From Pseudoleptotrichia goodfellowii (lineage in GTDB: Bacteria; Fusobacteriota; Fusobacteriia; Fusobacteriales; Leptotrichiaceae): a stretch of 64,000 bases of DNA. Of this stretch, positions 15,763 to 22,827 are shown in pieces. Position 1 is the first letter of the stretch. Each line of letters starts with the position of its first letter. The notes beneath the pieces were generated by a model. It had not been told where the DNA came from. It saw nothing but the letters and a program-made list of their open reading frames with translations, and made no database searches. Position numbers and translations under genes: made by a program. The DNA lies in the NCBI RefSeq assembly GCF_007990505.1, contig NZ_AP019822.1:1302001-1366000 (forward strand), read 5' to 3'.

Positions 15763-15791
15763 ATTATATCAAAAGAATTGAAAAAATGCAA
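15763..15791 (-). promoter_or_regulatory. acpP promoter
   Basis: TTGCAT (15786-15791) and TATAAT (15763-15768) are spaced by 17 bases, a near-consensus sigma-70-type promoter. It lies 33 bases before the acpP start. The ribosome site GGAGG follows. Confidence 0.8.
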
Positions 15792-15860
15792 CACTTTTTA
15801 AATAACCTATGTTATATATTTTTTACAGTTATTTTAAAAGCTTTTTTGAGCGTTTTATAA

Positions 15861-16763
15861 TTAAATATTTTCTATATTCTCAATATTAATTACTTCAATT
15901 TCTTTATTTATTTTTTTTATAAGTCCTGCCAAAACTTTTCCCGGACCTACTTCATAAATTTTTGTAACTCCGTTTTCAGACAATTTATTTATTGTGTCCA
16001 CCCATTTTACAGGACCGAATGTTTGTCTGTAAAGTTCTTCCTTTATTTCATCGGAACTGTTCAGTATATTTGCCGTCGTGTTTGCAACAACAGGCACTTT
16101 TAAATCTTTCCATGAATATTTTTCAAATTCTTCTTTTAACTGCTCTGCAACAGGTTTCATAAGAGAAGAATGAAAAGGTCCCGACACTGCCAAAGGTATC
16201 ACTCTTTTAGCACCTTTTTCTTTAAAAATTTCCGAATTTTTTTCTATAACTTCTTTTTCTCCTGCGATTACAGTCTGTTTAGGTTCGTTGTAATTCACTG
16301 CTTCAATTACTCCGTTTATTTCGCTACATATTTTTTCAACTTCACTTGCAGGAAGTCCTAAAATTGCAGCCATAGTACCGTCTACATGAGCATTACTCAT
16401 TATATTTCCTCTTGCCGCAATTAATTTTAAAGTTTCTTTTTCATTAAGAACTCCTGCAGCATATAAAGAACTGTACTCTCCCAAGCTGTGTCCTGCCACA
16501 TAGTCGGGATTTATTCCTTTTTCTTTTAAAAGTTTTGTGAAAATCACCGAAAGCAAGGCTATTGCAGGTTGAGCATATTTAGTATCTTTCAGTTCTTCCT
16601 CACTTCCTTCAAACAAAACTTTTTTTACATTTTCGTCTTTGATATTTTCAAATATTTCATCTATCAGTTTTTTAGTATTATCATCAGATTCATCATATAA
16701 TTTTTTTATCATTCCCGGATACTGAGTTCCCTGTCCCGGAAATACAAAAGCTGTTTTGGACAT
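15861..16763 (-). CDS. fabD: Malonyl-CoA:ACP transacylase (FabD)
   Basis: FabD loads malonate from CoA to ACP (300 aa, normal). It has the N-terminal FVFPGQGTQYPGM motif, the nucleophile serine in GHSLGEYSS near residue 92, the catalytic histidine in SGPFHSSLM near 198, and a C-terminal YEVGPGKVLAGLIKKI. It lies 9 bases after the small membrane-protein gene and about 450 bases after fabH, on the same strand. Confidence 0.95.
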   Translation of the reverse strand: MSKTAFVFPGQGTQYPGMIKKLYDESDDNTKKLIDEIFENIKDENVKKVLFEGSEEELKDTKYAQPAIALLSVIFTKLLKEKGINPDYVAGHSLGEYSSLYAAGVLNEKETLKLIAARGNIMSNAHVDGTMAAILGLPASEVEKICSEINGVIEAVNYNEPKQTVIAGEKEVIEKNSEIFKEKGAKRVIPLAVSGPFHSSLMKPVAEQLKEEFEKYSWKDLKVPVVANTTANILNSSDEIKEELYRQTFGPVKWVDTINKLSENGVTKIYEVGPGKVLAGLIKKINKEIEVINIENIENI

Positions 16764-16772
16764 TATTCCTCC

Positions 16773-17177
16773 TTATTTTATTTCTTCGGCATCGATTATT
16801 TCTTCTTTCTGCTCTTTTTCAACTTTTTCTGCAGGTTTTGAATATTTTCTTTCTTTTTTAGGTTTGTCTCCTTTTATTTCCTTAGCTCCCAAAGTTACAA
16901 GAACTATTCCTCCTATCAAAGTCAATAAAGGCAATCCTTTTTGGAAATAATCTCCCAAAAACGCCTGTAAATAAAGATATAATCCCATTGCAAACATAAA
17001 CCATCCGAATTTACTCTTTTTAAGAATGAAAAACAGTCCTATTAACATCAATATTACCTGATAGTTAAAGATATATTTCATTACACTTTCGGATAAAAAT
17101 TCGGGAAATAATGCCTGTATACCGTAAAATATACTTAAAAGAATTATAATTATTCCCCATAAAAGTTTTTTGTTCAT
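16773..17177 (-). CDS. Small membrane protein in the fab cluster
   Basis: This is a 134-residue protein with about four hydrophobic segments (LLWGIIIILLSIFYGI, VILMLIGLFFIL, FMFAMGLYLYLQAFL, LPLLTLIGGIVLVTLG) and a charged lysine- and glutamate-rich cytoplasmic tail. The pattern resembles the LiaI/LiaF-type transmembrane region, but I see no diagnostic motif. It sits between fabH (32 bases) and fabD (9 bases), a position usually held by other fab or pls genes. Function unknown. Confidence 0.75.
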   Translation of the reverse strand: MNKKLLWGIIIILLSIFYGIQALFPEFLSESVMKYIFNYQVILMLIGLFFILKKSKFGWFMFAMGLYLYLQAFLGDYFQKGLPLLTLIGGIVLVTLGAKEIKGDKPKKERKYSKPAEKVEKEQKEEIIDAEEIK

Positions 17178-17209
17178 TTTTATTCACCCTTTCATCATTT
17201 GATTTTTTA

Positions 17210-18187
17210 TTATATCGACCATTCAAGAAGTATCGAACCGTAAGTCAATCCTCCTCCGAAACCTACCATTACTACTTTATCCCCTTTTTTAAGCTTCCCT
17301 TCTTTATTTGCTTCATCCAGAGCCAACGGTATGGAAGCCCCGGAAGTATTACCGTATCTTTGAAGATTTACATAAAATTTATCCAAAGGCTGTTTAAATC
17401 TTTTAGCTATTGATTCAATAATTCTTATATTCGCCTGATGAGGAATAAACATATCCACATCGTCTGCAGTTATATTCCCCTGAGCTAATACATTTTCAAC
17501 TGTTTCAGGGAAAGCTCTCACTGCAAATTTGAATACATCGCTTCCTTTCATTTTAAAGTAAATCTCTCTTTTATCGATTTCTTCCTTACTTACAGGATTT
17601 CTTGAGCCCCCTGCAAGAATTATAACATCTTCCGCTCCTGAACCGTCAGACACCAGATGACTCGCTATATATCCTCCATTTTCGATCTGTCCCAGAACTA
17701 CTGCTCCTGCTCCGTCTCCGAACAGCACACACGTCGTTCTGTCTTCCCAATCCAGTATTCTCGACATAGTTTCTGCACCTATTACAAGCACTTTTTTATA
17801 TATACCCGATTTTACAAAACTGTATCCTGTTGTAAAAGCATAGACAAATCCTGTACATGCAGCCGACAAATCAAATGCTGCAGCATTTATACCCAATTTA
17901 TCCTGTACGATCGCAGCAGTTGCGGGAGTAATATGATCCGGAGACATAGTCGCCACTATCACCAAATCTATCTCATTTTTATCTATTTTTGCATTTTCTA
18001 TTGCCTTTTCCGCTGCTTTATAAGCCAAATCGGAAGTTGCTTCGTTTTCTGCGGCAATTCTTCTTTCCCGAATTCCCGTTCTTGTTCTTATCCATTCATC
18101 ATTCGTGTCGACAAACTTGGATAAATCATCATTTGTCATCACTTTTTCAGGCAAATAAGAACCTGTTCCCAATATTCCTACTCTCAT
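17210..18187 (-). CDS. fabH: 3-oxoacyl-ACP synthase III (FabH)
   Basis: FabH starts fatty acid synthesis by condensing acetyl-CoA (or a related primer) with malonyl-ACP. The Cys-His-Asn triad is visible: AACTGFVYAF near residue 110, IPHQANIRI near 243 and YGNTSGASIP near 276. Length is 325 aa and the N terminus GILGTGSYLPEKVMTNDDL is typical. It is the first gene of the fab cluster and has its own promoter. plsX, which often sits between rpmF and fabH, is absent here. Confidence 0.96.
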   Translation of the reverse strand: MRVGILGTGSYLPEKVMTNDDLSKFVDTNDEWIRTRTGIRERRIAAENEATSDLAYKAAEKAIENAKIDKNEIDLVIVATMSPDHITPATAAIVQDKLGINAAAFDLSAACTGFVYAFTTGYSFVKSGIYKKVLVIGAETMSRILDWEDRTTCVLFGDGAGAVVLGQIENGGYIASHLVSDGSGAEDVIILAGGSRNPVSKEEIDKREIYFKMKGSDVFKFAVRAFPETVENVLAQGNITADDVDMFIPHQANIRIIESIAKRFKQPLDKFYVNLQRYGNTSGASIPLALDEANKEGKLKKGDKVVMVGFGGGLTYGSILLEWSI

Positions 18188-18233
18188 TTATTCACCTCGG
18201 TTATTTGTTTAAGAATTTACTCCAAGAGGGGCT

Positions 18234-18262
18234 ATAATAAAAGTTTATTACTGCCCGTTCAA
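18234..18262 (-). promoter_or_regulatory. Promoter of the fabH-fabD unit
   Basis: TTGAAC (18257-18262) and TATTAT (18234-18239) are spaced by 17 bases, 47 bases before the fabH start. I see no convincing FapR- or FabT-type palindrome over it. Confidence 0.7.
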
Positions 18263-18346
18263 TATCTCTTTAAAATAATCTTATGATTATGAAGTTTACC
18301 ATAAAATAGTAAAAATTACAATTTATAAAATACATTTTTACAAAAA

Positions 18347-18372
18347 AAGCAAGACTGTTTTTAATCTTGCTT
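18347..18372 (-). terminator. rpmF terminator
   Basis: An 8-bp stem AAGCAAGA / TCTTGCTT just after rpmF is followed on the minus strand by a run of Ts. It separates rpmF from the fab genes. Confidence 0.85.
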
Positions 18373-18377
18373 AAATA

Positions 18378-18572
18378 TTATTCGGAATCAGCTGCAGGGC
18401 TTTCAGTGCTTAACACTTGTCTACCTCTGTATACTCCGGTTTCCAAATTTAATCTATGAGGTCTTCTCACTGTTCCATCAGCTTCAACTATTATATTAGG
18501 TGCTTTGATTGAATCATGTGCTCTTCTCATGTTTCTTTTTGCTTTAGAAGTTCTTTTCTTAGGTACTGCCAT
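18378..18572 (-). CDS. rpmF: 50S ribosomal protein L32
   Basis: This is a small basic ribosomal protein (64 aa) of the large subunit. The N terminus AVPKKRTSKAKRNMRRAHD is the L32 signature. It lacks the zinc-ribbon cysteines found in some bacterial L32 proteins (C-minus form), and the acidic-ended C terminus runs to ESPAADSE. The YceD/DUF177 gene that often precedes rpmF is not present. The gene is monocistronic here, with a promoter, a 5' leader carrying a hairpin and a terminator. Confidence 0.96.
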   Translation of the reverse strand: MAVPKKRTSKAKRNMRRAHDSIKAPNIIVEADGTVRRPHRLNLETGVYRGRQVLSTESPAADSE

Positions 18573-18716
18573 TATTATCGACTCCTTTCCAATAATTTGA
18601 ATATTAATAAATTACCTATAAGAGCTGTAGCAGCTCTATCCGTATTCTCCAAAAAATGAGGGAATATTTAATTTTTTCTTCTATAAGTAATTTCGGCAAT
18701 AATTATAATACAAATT

Positions 18717-18745
18717 ATTATAATAAATAAGTTATTATTTGTCAA
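18717..18745 (-). promoter_or_regulatory. rpmF promoter
   Basis: TTGACA (18740-18745) and TATAAT (18717-18722) at 17-base spacing give a fully consensus promoter, as expected for a ribosomal protein gene. The predicted leader is about 135 bases long and includes the hairpin AGAGCTG-CTA-CAGCTCT around 18623-18641. Confidence 0.85.
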
Positions 18746-18837
18746 GGTTTTTTCACTTAAATATAAAATTTATTTTCCCGGGCTCAAATGAAAAAAGAGA
18801 ATACAGCCGATTTATTTTTTATTATTTTTATTTTGAA

Positions 18838-20304
18838 CTAATTTTTTTCATTGTATTCAATATTTTCTTCATTTATTTCCCATTCTCCTTTTTGTCTTCC
18901 TCCGTTACGTTTGATAACATTTTTTTCTCTTAATTTCATTATATAATATTTTACTTTACTCATCGGAAGATTCAAATCCGAAGCAATCTCATTTTGAGTT
19001 ATAAAAGGATTTTTCATAATGCTTTCAATTATATTTTTGTCTGTATCACTTAATTCCATTGCTTTGTTAGTTATGTTAGCTTTGTTAGTTTCTTTGTTAG
19101 TTAAGTTAATTATGTCTGTTTCTTTGCTATCCTGTTCTTTTCCTGTATTTCTATAGAGATTTATTCTGAAATCTCCTTCAAAGTCTATTAATTCAGGCTC
19201 TCTTAGTCCGTATTTTTTAAACTCTTCAAATATACGCGGAATACCGCTTCCCCATTTTTCAATAATTTCCAGATAAGCGAACACATTGGCAATAGCACGG
19301 TTACGTACTTTGGAATACCCGCTTTTTATCTTATCTATGGTTACGCCTTTAGGCAATCCTCCCGGTGATGTAACTTCGAGTCTGTCGTCATAAAGTGCTA
19401 TCTGAATATCGTTAGGCTCCAGATAATTTCTGTGCACTACGGCATTAGCAATGATTTCCCGAATGCTTTCTACAGGAAATTCGTAAACATCTTTTCTGTA
19501 CAATCCGTTTATTTCAGCTCCTAAATTTATTTTGCTCAATACATATTTATAAGCTTCTTCCAGTTGATTTATAATAGAACCTGAAAATTCTCTTCTGTCT
19601 ACAAATATTGCCCTTGTTTTGCCTTTAAAAACTCCGCATTGAACTTTGATATGATTTTCAATATTTTCTGCCAGAAGAATATAAGCATTTGAAGGAATTA
19701 TTTTATTGTTTTTTTCTGTTAAAATTCCCCATGACAATAATACATTTTTAGTTATATCTTTTATTTCACTTTTACTATTAGAATTTTTTGAAGCAATTTC
19801 TTTTAATTTGGAGCAAAAATTGTTTATTTCTTCTTCGGTTATTTCTATGTCGGCCGGTGCCTGATCATAAGATCTGTTTGCTCCTTCAAAAAGAAGATCT
19901 TTTATTGTGTAATCATCTGCCAATCTTGTAGTTCCTGCTACACGAACATAAGTTCCTTTTTTTATTCCTGATGATTTTATATAATAAGGTGTTTGTTTTC
20001 CCGCAGCTATTTCCACTACAATAACAGTTTTACCATTTATTGTCTGTAAAGTAATATCAGGAATTATTAACGGCTCGCAACTGTCTGACACAGCATTTGT
20101 GATACTGTCCATTAGTTCAAATATATTTTCACTCTCTATTCCTGTTATTTCATAATTTTTATCTTTAACACCGAAAACTATTTTCCCTCCATTGCCGTTT
20201 GCGAATGCAACCACTGTTTTCATATATTTTTGACTGTTTTCGGGAACTGACTCTTTATATTCTACAGTTTTTGATTCTCCTTCTGATAATTTCTCAACTA
20301 ACAT
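18838..20304 (-). CDS. AlbA/Schlafen-type ATP-binding transcriptional regulator
   Basis: This 488-residue protein has an N-terminal AlbA_2 (Schlafen-like) domain (ESKTVEYKESVPEN and GGKIVFGVKDKN, residues 8-65 onwards). A HATPase_c_4 region (FPVESIREIIANAVVHRNYLEPNDI, then GSGIPRIFEEFKKYG) spans about residues 270-375. A C-terminal winged helix (TQNEIASDLNLPMSKVKYYIMKLREKNVIKRNGGRQKGEWE) spans 425-485. Such proteins are widespread regulators of unclear ligand. Between the last two domains is an Asn/Thr/Lys repeat (NLTNKETNKANITNKA). It is a single gene with no obvious operon partner. Confidence 0.88.
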   Translation of the reverse strand: MLVEKLSEGESKTVEYKESVPENSQKYMKTVVAFANGNGGKIVFGVKDKNYEITGIESENIFELMDSITNAVSDSCEPLIIPDITLQTINGKTVIVVEIAAGKQTPYYIKSSGIKKGTYVRVAGTTRLADDYTIKDLLFEGANRSYDQAPADIEITEEEINNFCSKLKEIASKNSNSKSEIKDITKNVLLSWGILTEKNNKIIPSNAYILLAENIENHIKVQCGVFKGKTRAIFVDRREFSGSIINQLEEAYKYVLSKINLGAEINGLYRKDVYEFPVESIREIIANAVVHRNYLEPNDIQIALYDDRLEVTSPGGLPKGVTIDKIKSGYSKVRNRAIANVFAYLEIIEKWGSGIPRIFEEFKKYGLREPELIDFEGDFRINLYRNTGKEQDSKETDIINLTNKETNKANITNKAMELSDTDKNIIESIMKNPFITQNEIASDLNLPMSKVKYYIMKLREKNVIKRNGGRQKGEWEINEENIEYNEKN

Positions 20305-20410
20305 TTTACTTCCTCCCTCGTATAATAAATAAAAATCCCCCGTAAATTTTCATATTTAAAATTATACATTTTAATTTCTGTGATGTCAATTTTTTTGAAA
20401 TAAAAAATTC

Positions 20411-20481
20411 GACCTTAAAATTTTACAACAAAAAATGCTTTATTAAATGCAAAGATTTTTAAATATGTAAAATCCGAGATC
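20411..20481. repeat. Dispersed intergenic repeat, copy B
   Basis: Arms GACCTTAAAATTTTACA (20411-20427) and TGTAAAATCCGAGATC (20466-20481) form an imperfect inverted repeat. Both arms and the adjoining AAAAAT and TTTTTT runs resemble copy A (5132-5237). Like copy A, it sits directly downstream of a minus-strand gene. Confidence 0.6.
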
Positions 20482-20522
20482 AAAATTTTTTAATATCTTT
20501 TCTGAAAAATCAGACTATAATT

Positions 20523-21509
20523 TTATTTCTTTTTATCTTCAGTAAATACAGCCTGTTTCAATACTTCTTCAGGAATTTTTATCCCTAACAGTTCCATATT
20601 TCCTTTATTTATTTCTATTCGTAATTTTTTCATAGTTTCTATAGGAATATCCGAAGGTTTTTTACCGTTTTTCAATATTTCAACTGCTATTTCTCCGGCT
20701 CTGTATCCTATATCATAATCGGTAGTTCCTTGAGAAATAAGTCCTCCTCTGTCCGAATAAACATCATTTGTAGCAAATACAGGTACTTTCGCCTTATTTA
20801 ATATATCAAGCAATGTAGGAAAATAGGAAGAAATTGTATTATCCTGTATTGCATAAAAAATATCGACCTGTTTTGAAAGTATATTCGCTGCTGCAACGAG
20901 TTCCGTTCCATTTGTTATTGACTTGTCTACCACTTCAAATCCCTTTTCGGGAGCCAGTTTTTTTAAATTATTCAATTCGGAAATTGAATTTTGTTCAGAT
21001 GAATTATAGATTATACCGATTTTTTTTGCTTTCGGAAATAATTGTCTCATCAACTCAAGATTTTCATTAATCGGAGCAGCTCCGCTTGTTCCTGTTATAT
21101 TCGGAACACCTTCCAATCCCGCACCTTTAGGATCCGTAACTGCTGCTATGACAACAGGAATATCTTTAATCTTATTTTTTGCCGCCTGTGATGTAGGGGT
21201 TGTTATTGCATAAACCAAATCTTTTTTATCTGCCTGAAATTGTTGCATTATCAGTGCCTGTGTAGGTATCTCTCCGTTAGCAACTTTATCATCGTACTCC
21301 ACTTTGATTCCCGCTTTCTCAATTGCATCTTTAAATCCCTGTTTTGCCGAGTTTAAAGCCGGATGATCTACTATTTGCGACATTCCGATTTTATAAACCT
21401 TTTCCTGTTGCTGAGTTTCTTTGACCTTTCCATTTTCATTATTTCCGCATGACACCGACATGCCTCCTAACATACCGAATAACAGCACACCTCTCATAAT
21501 TTTTTTCAT
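20523..21509 (-). CDS. ABC transporter substrate-binding lipoprotein (ABC_sub_bind family)
   Basis: This is a periplasmic binding lipoprotein (328 aa) of the ABC_sub_bind/TrpX type, often linked to aromatic amino acid uptake. The signal peptide ends at lipobox MSVSC (Cys21). Family segments include KIGMSQIVDHPALNSAKQGF at the mature N terminus, GVPNITGTSGAAPI near residue 133, and KKIGIIYNSSEQNS near 162. The permease and ATPase that normally accompany it are not adjacent, so it is an orphan in this window. It has its own extended -10 promoter. The ligand cannot be told from sequence alone. Confidence 0.9.
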   Translation of the reverse strand: MKKIMRGVLLFGMLGGMSVSCGNNENGKVKETQQQEKVYKIGMSQIVDHPALNSAKQGFKDAIEKAGIKVEYDDKVANGEIPTQALIMQQFQADKKDLVYAITTPTSQAAKNKIKDIPVVIAAVTDPKGAGLEGVPNITGTSGAAPINENLELMRQLFPKAKKIGIIYNSSEQNSISELNNLKKLAPEKGFEVVDKSITNGTELVAAANILSKQVDIFYAIQDNTISSYFPTLLDILNKAKVPVFATNDVYSDRGGLISQGTTDYDIGYRAGEIAVEILKNGKKPSDIPIETMKKLRIEINKGNMELLGIKIPEEVLKQAVFTEDKKK

Positions 21510-21546
21510 CTGAATCTCCTCCTAAAATAATTTATTTTTGTTTTTC

Positions 21547-21555
21547 ATTATACCA
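21547..21555 (-). promoter_or_regulatory. Extended -10 promoter of the binding lipoprotein gene
   Basis: TGGTATAAT on the minus strand fits the extended -10 consensus (TGnTATAAT). The -35 region is weak. It lies 38 bases before the start codon. Confidence 0.65.
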
Positions 21556-21607
21556 CATTTTTCAAATATACAAAATTAATTTTTAAATATATTTATATAT
21601 ATTTTAT

Positions 21608-22237
21608 TTATTCTTTATTTATAATAAACAAATCATCGTCTGAAATTTCTGCTAAAAATACATCTTCTACATTTTCTATACCTTTTCTGTTAAGCTTTTC
21701 CATAAGCCATTCATTGTCTTTTCCCGAATGCATAAGATTATTTTCCTGTATTTTTCCTTCAGCAATCAATACCATACCGAATTTATCTTCTTTCTTAATT
21801 ATAGTAAGTTGACCGTTCGATTCCATAAAAGCATCTTCAATATCCGAAACTTTATATACACCTTTCATTCTTAATTTCGTATAAAAATCGGCAACCGACA
21901 TACTAGCTTTCGCAAAATTTTCGGTTATAAGTTTTCCGTCCTTTGCCAACACTATTATTTGCCCGTCGATTATATTTTTTACTCCGGTACTTGTATTTTT
22001 CAAAAAGTTTATGGAAGTCATAAGTAATCCCCATATGAGTAAAACCATTAAAAACTGAACTACCGTTATTGCAGGATTATAAATAACCCCTCCGATTATT
22101 CCTCCTAAAACATAGTTTCCTATCTGATCTCCCGTAGACAGTGGAGCCAGCTGACCTTTTCCGTTAAGATTCATAAATAAAACCAATGCAATAAATCCTA
22201 TTGTCAATTTTATTGCCATAGATATTATAAAAGACAT
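21608..22237 (-). CDS. DUF421 (YetF-like) membrane protein
   Basis: This is a membrane protein of 209 aa with three N-terminal hydrophobic helices (SMAIKLTIGFIALVLFMNL, GNYVLGGIIGGVIYNP, VQFLMVLLIWGLL). A soluble cytoplasmic DUF421/YetF domain follows, with VLAKDGKLITENFAKA and YTKLRMKGVYKVSDIEDAFMESNGQLTIIKK motifs. YetF-type proteins are conserved in Firmicutes and related bacteria; some are linked to spore or envelope functions, but the reaction is unknown. It starts 16 bases after the DUF3290 gene, a pairing often seen in other genomes. Confidence 0.9.
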   Translation of the reverse strand: MSFIISMAIKLTIGFIALVLFMNLNGKGQLAPLSTGDQIGNYVLGGIIGGVIYNPAITVVQFLMVLLIWGLLMTSINFLKNTSTGVKNIIDGQIIVLAKDGKLITENFAKASMSVADFYTKLRMKGVYKVSDIEDAFMESNGQLTIIKKEDKFGMVLIAEGKIQENNLMHSGKDNEWLMEKLNRKGIENVEDVFLAEISDDDLFIINKE

Positions 22238-22253
22238 TTTTTACTCCTTTCAT

Positions 22254-22697
22254 TTACTTATCAAATATTTTTATTTCATCTACATAAGGTACTGTCATCT
22301 CTTCTACAAGGATATTATTATCAACCCAATGTATCTGATAAAATTTATCTCTTATCTTATAAACCGTATGTTCTGTTATTTCTTTTGTATTAACATATAT
22401 TTCGTCTTCGGAAACATTAAATTTTTCCGATAATCCCCTTATTACACTTGCTGTATTTTTATATATTTTTTCCTGATTATTTTGAGCCTGAACTTCACTC
22501 ATTTTAGACAGGCCAAATAACAGTACCAGTATAAGTGCAAGTAAACTTATCTGTTTTTCTTTCAAAGTGATACTTCCTTTGAACCAACGTGTCAAAATAA
22601 AAAGCAAAAATATTATTATCACGAATATGGCTCCAATGATCAGTTTATCTGTGATTAACTTGCTATTTTGAAGATAGCCCTGACTATAAAATTCCAT
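22254..22697 (-). CDS. DUF3290 membrane protein
   Basis: This is a 147-residue protein with two N-terminal hydrophobic helices (LIIGAIFVIIIFLLFILT and ISLLALILVLLFGLSKM) and a soluble C-terminal domain (FNVSEDEIYVNTKEIT, YQIHWVDNNILVEEMTVPYVDEIKIF). This is the DUF3290 layout. DUF3290 genes usually lie directly before a DUF421 gene, as here. The two probably form one membrane complex of unknown role. An insertion sequence now sits just upstream, so its own promoter may have been altered. Confidence 0.85.
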   Translation of the reverse strand: MEFYSQGYLQNSKLITDKLIIGAIFVIIIFLLFILTRWFKGSITLKEKQISLLALILVLLFGLSKMSEVQAQNNQEKIYKNTASVIRGLSEKFNVSEDEIYVNTKEITEHTVYKIRDKFYQIHWVDNNILVEEMTVPYVDEIKIFDK

Positions 22698-22792
22698 ATC
22701 TTCCTCCTTAATTTCAAATATAATGCTATTTTATTATAAAACTCCGAAAATATCAATCATACATTCCATTTTTTTTATAAAAAAAGCCGAAT

Positions 22793-22821
22793 TTGAAATT
22801 CGGCTGATTTTTTTGTATACT
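22793..22821 (+). promoter_or_regulatory. Transposase promoter overlapping a palindrome
   Basis: TTGAAA (22793-22798) and TATACT (22816-22821) are spaced by 17 bases. The -35 box lies inside the 21-base palindrome at 22785-22805. The predicted start of transcription falls on or next to the ATG at 22828, so the message would be leaderless or nearly so. Confidence 0.6.
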
Positions 22822-22827
22822 GTATTT

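Noticed and set aside
22723-22827. Upstream in-frame ATG for the transposase at 22723
   Set aside because: It would start outside the element, before the promoter and palindrome; the ATG at 22828 fits the promoter position and the element boundary better.
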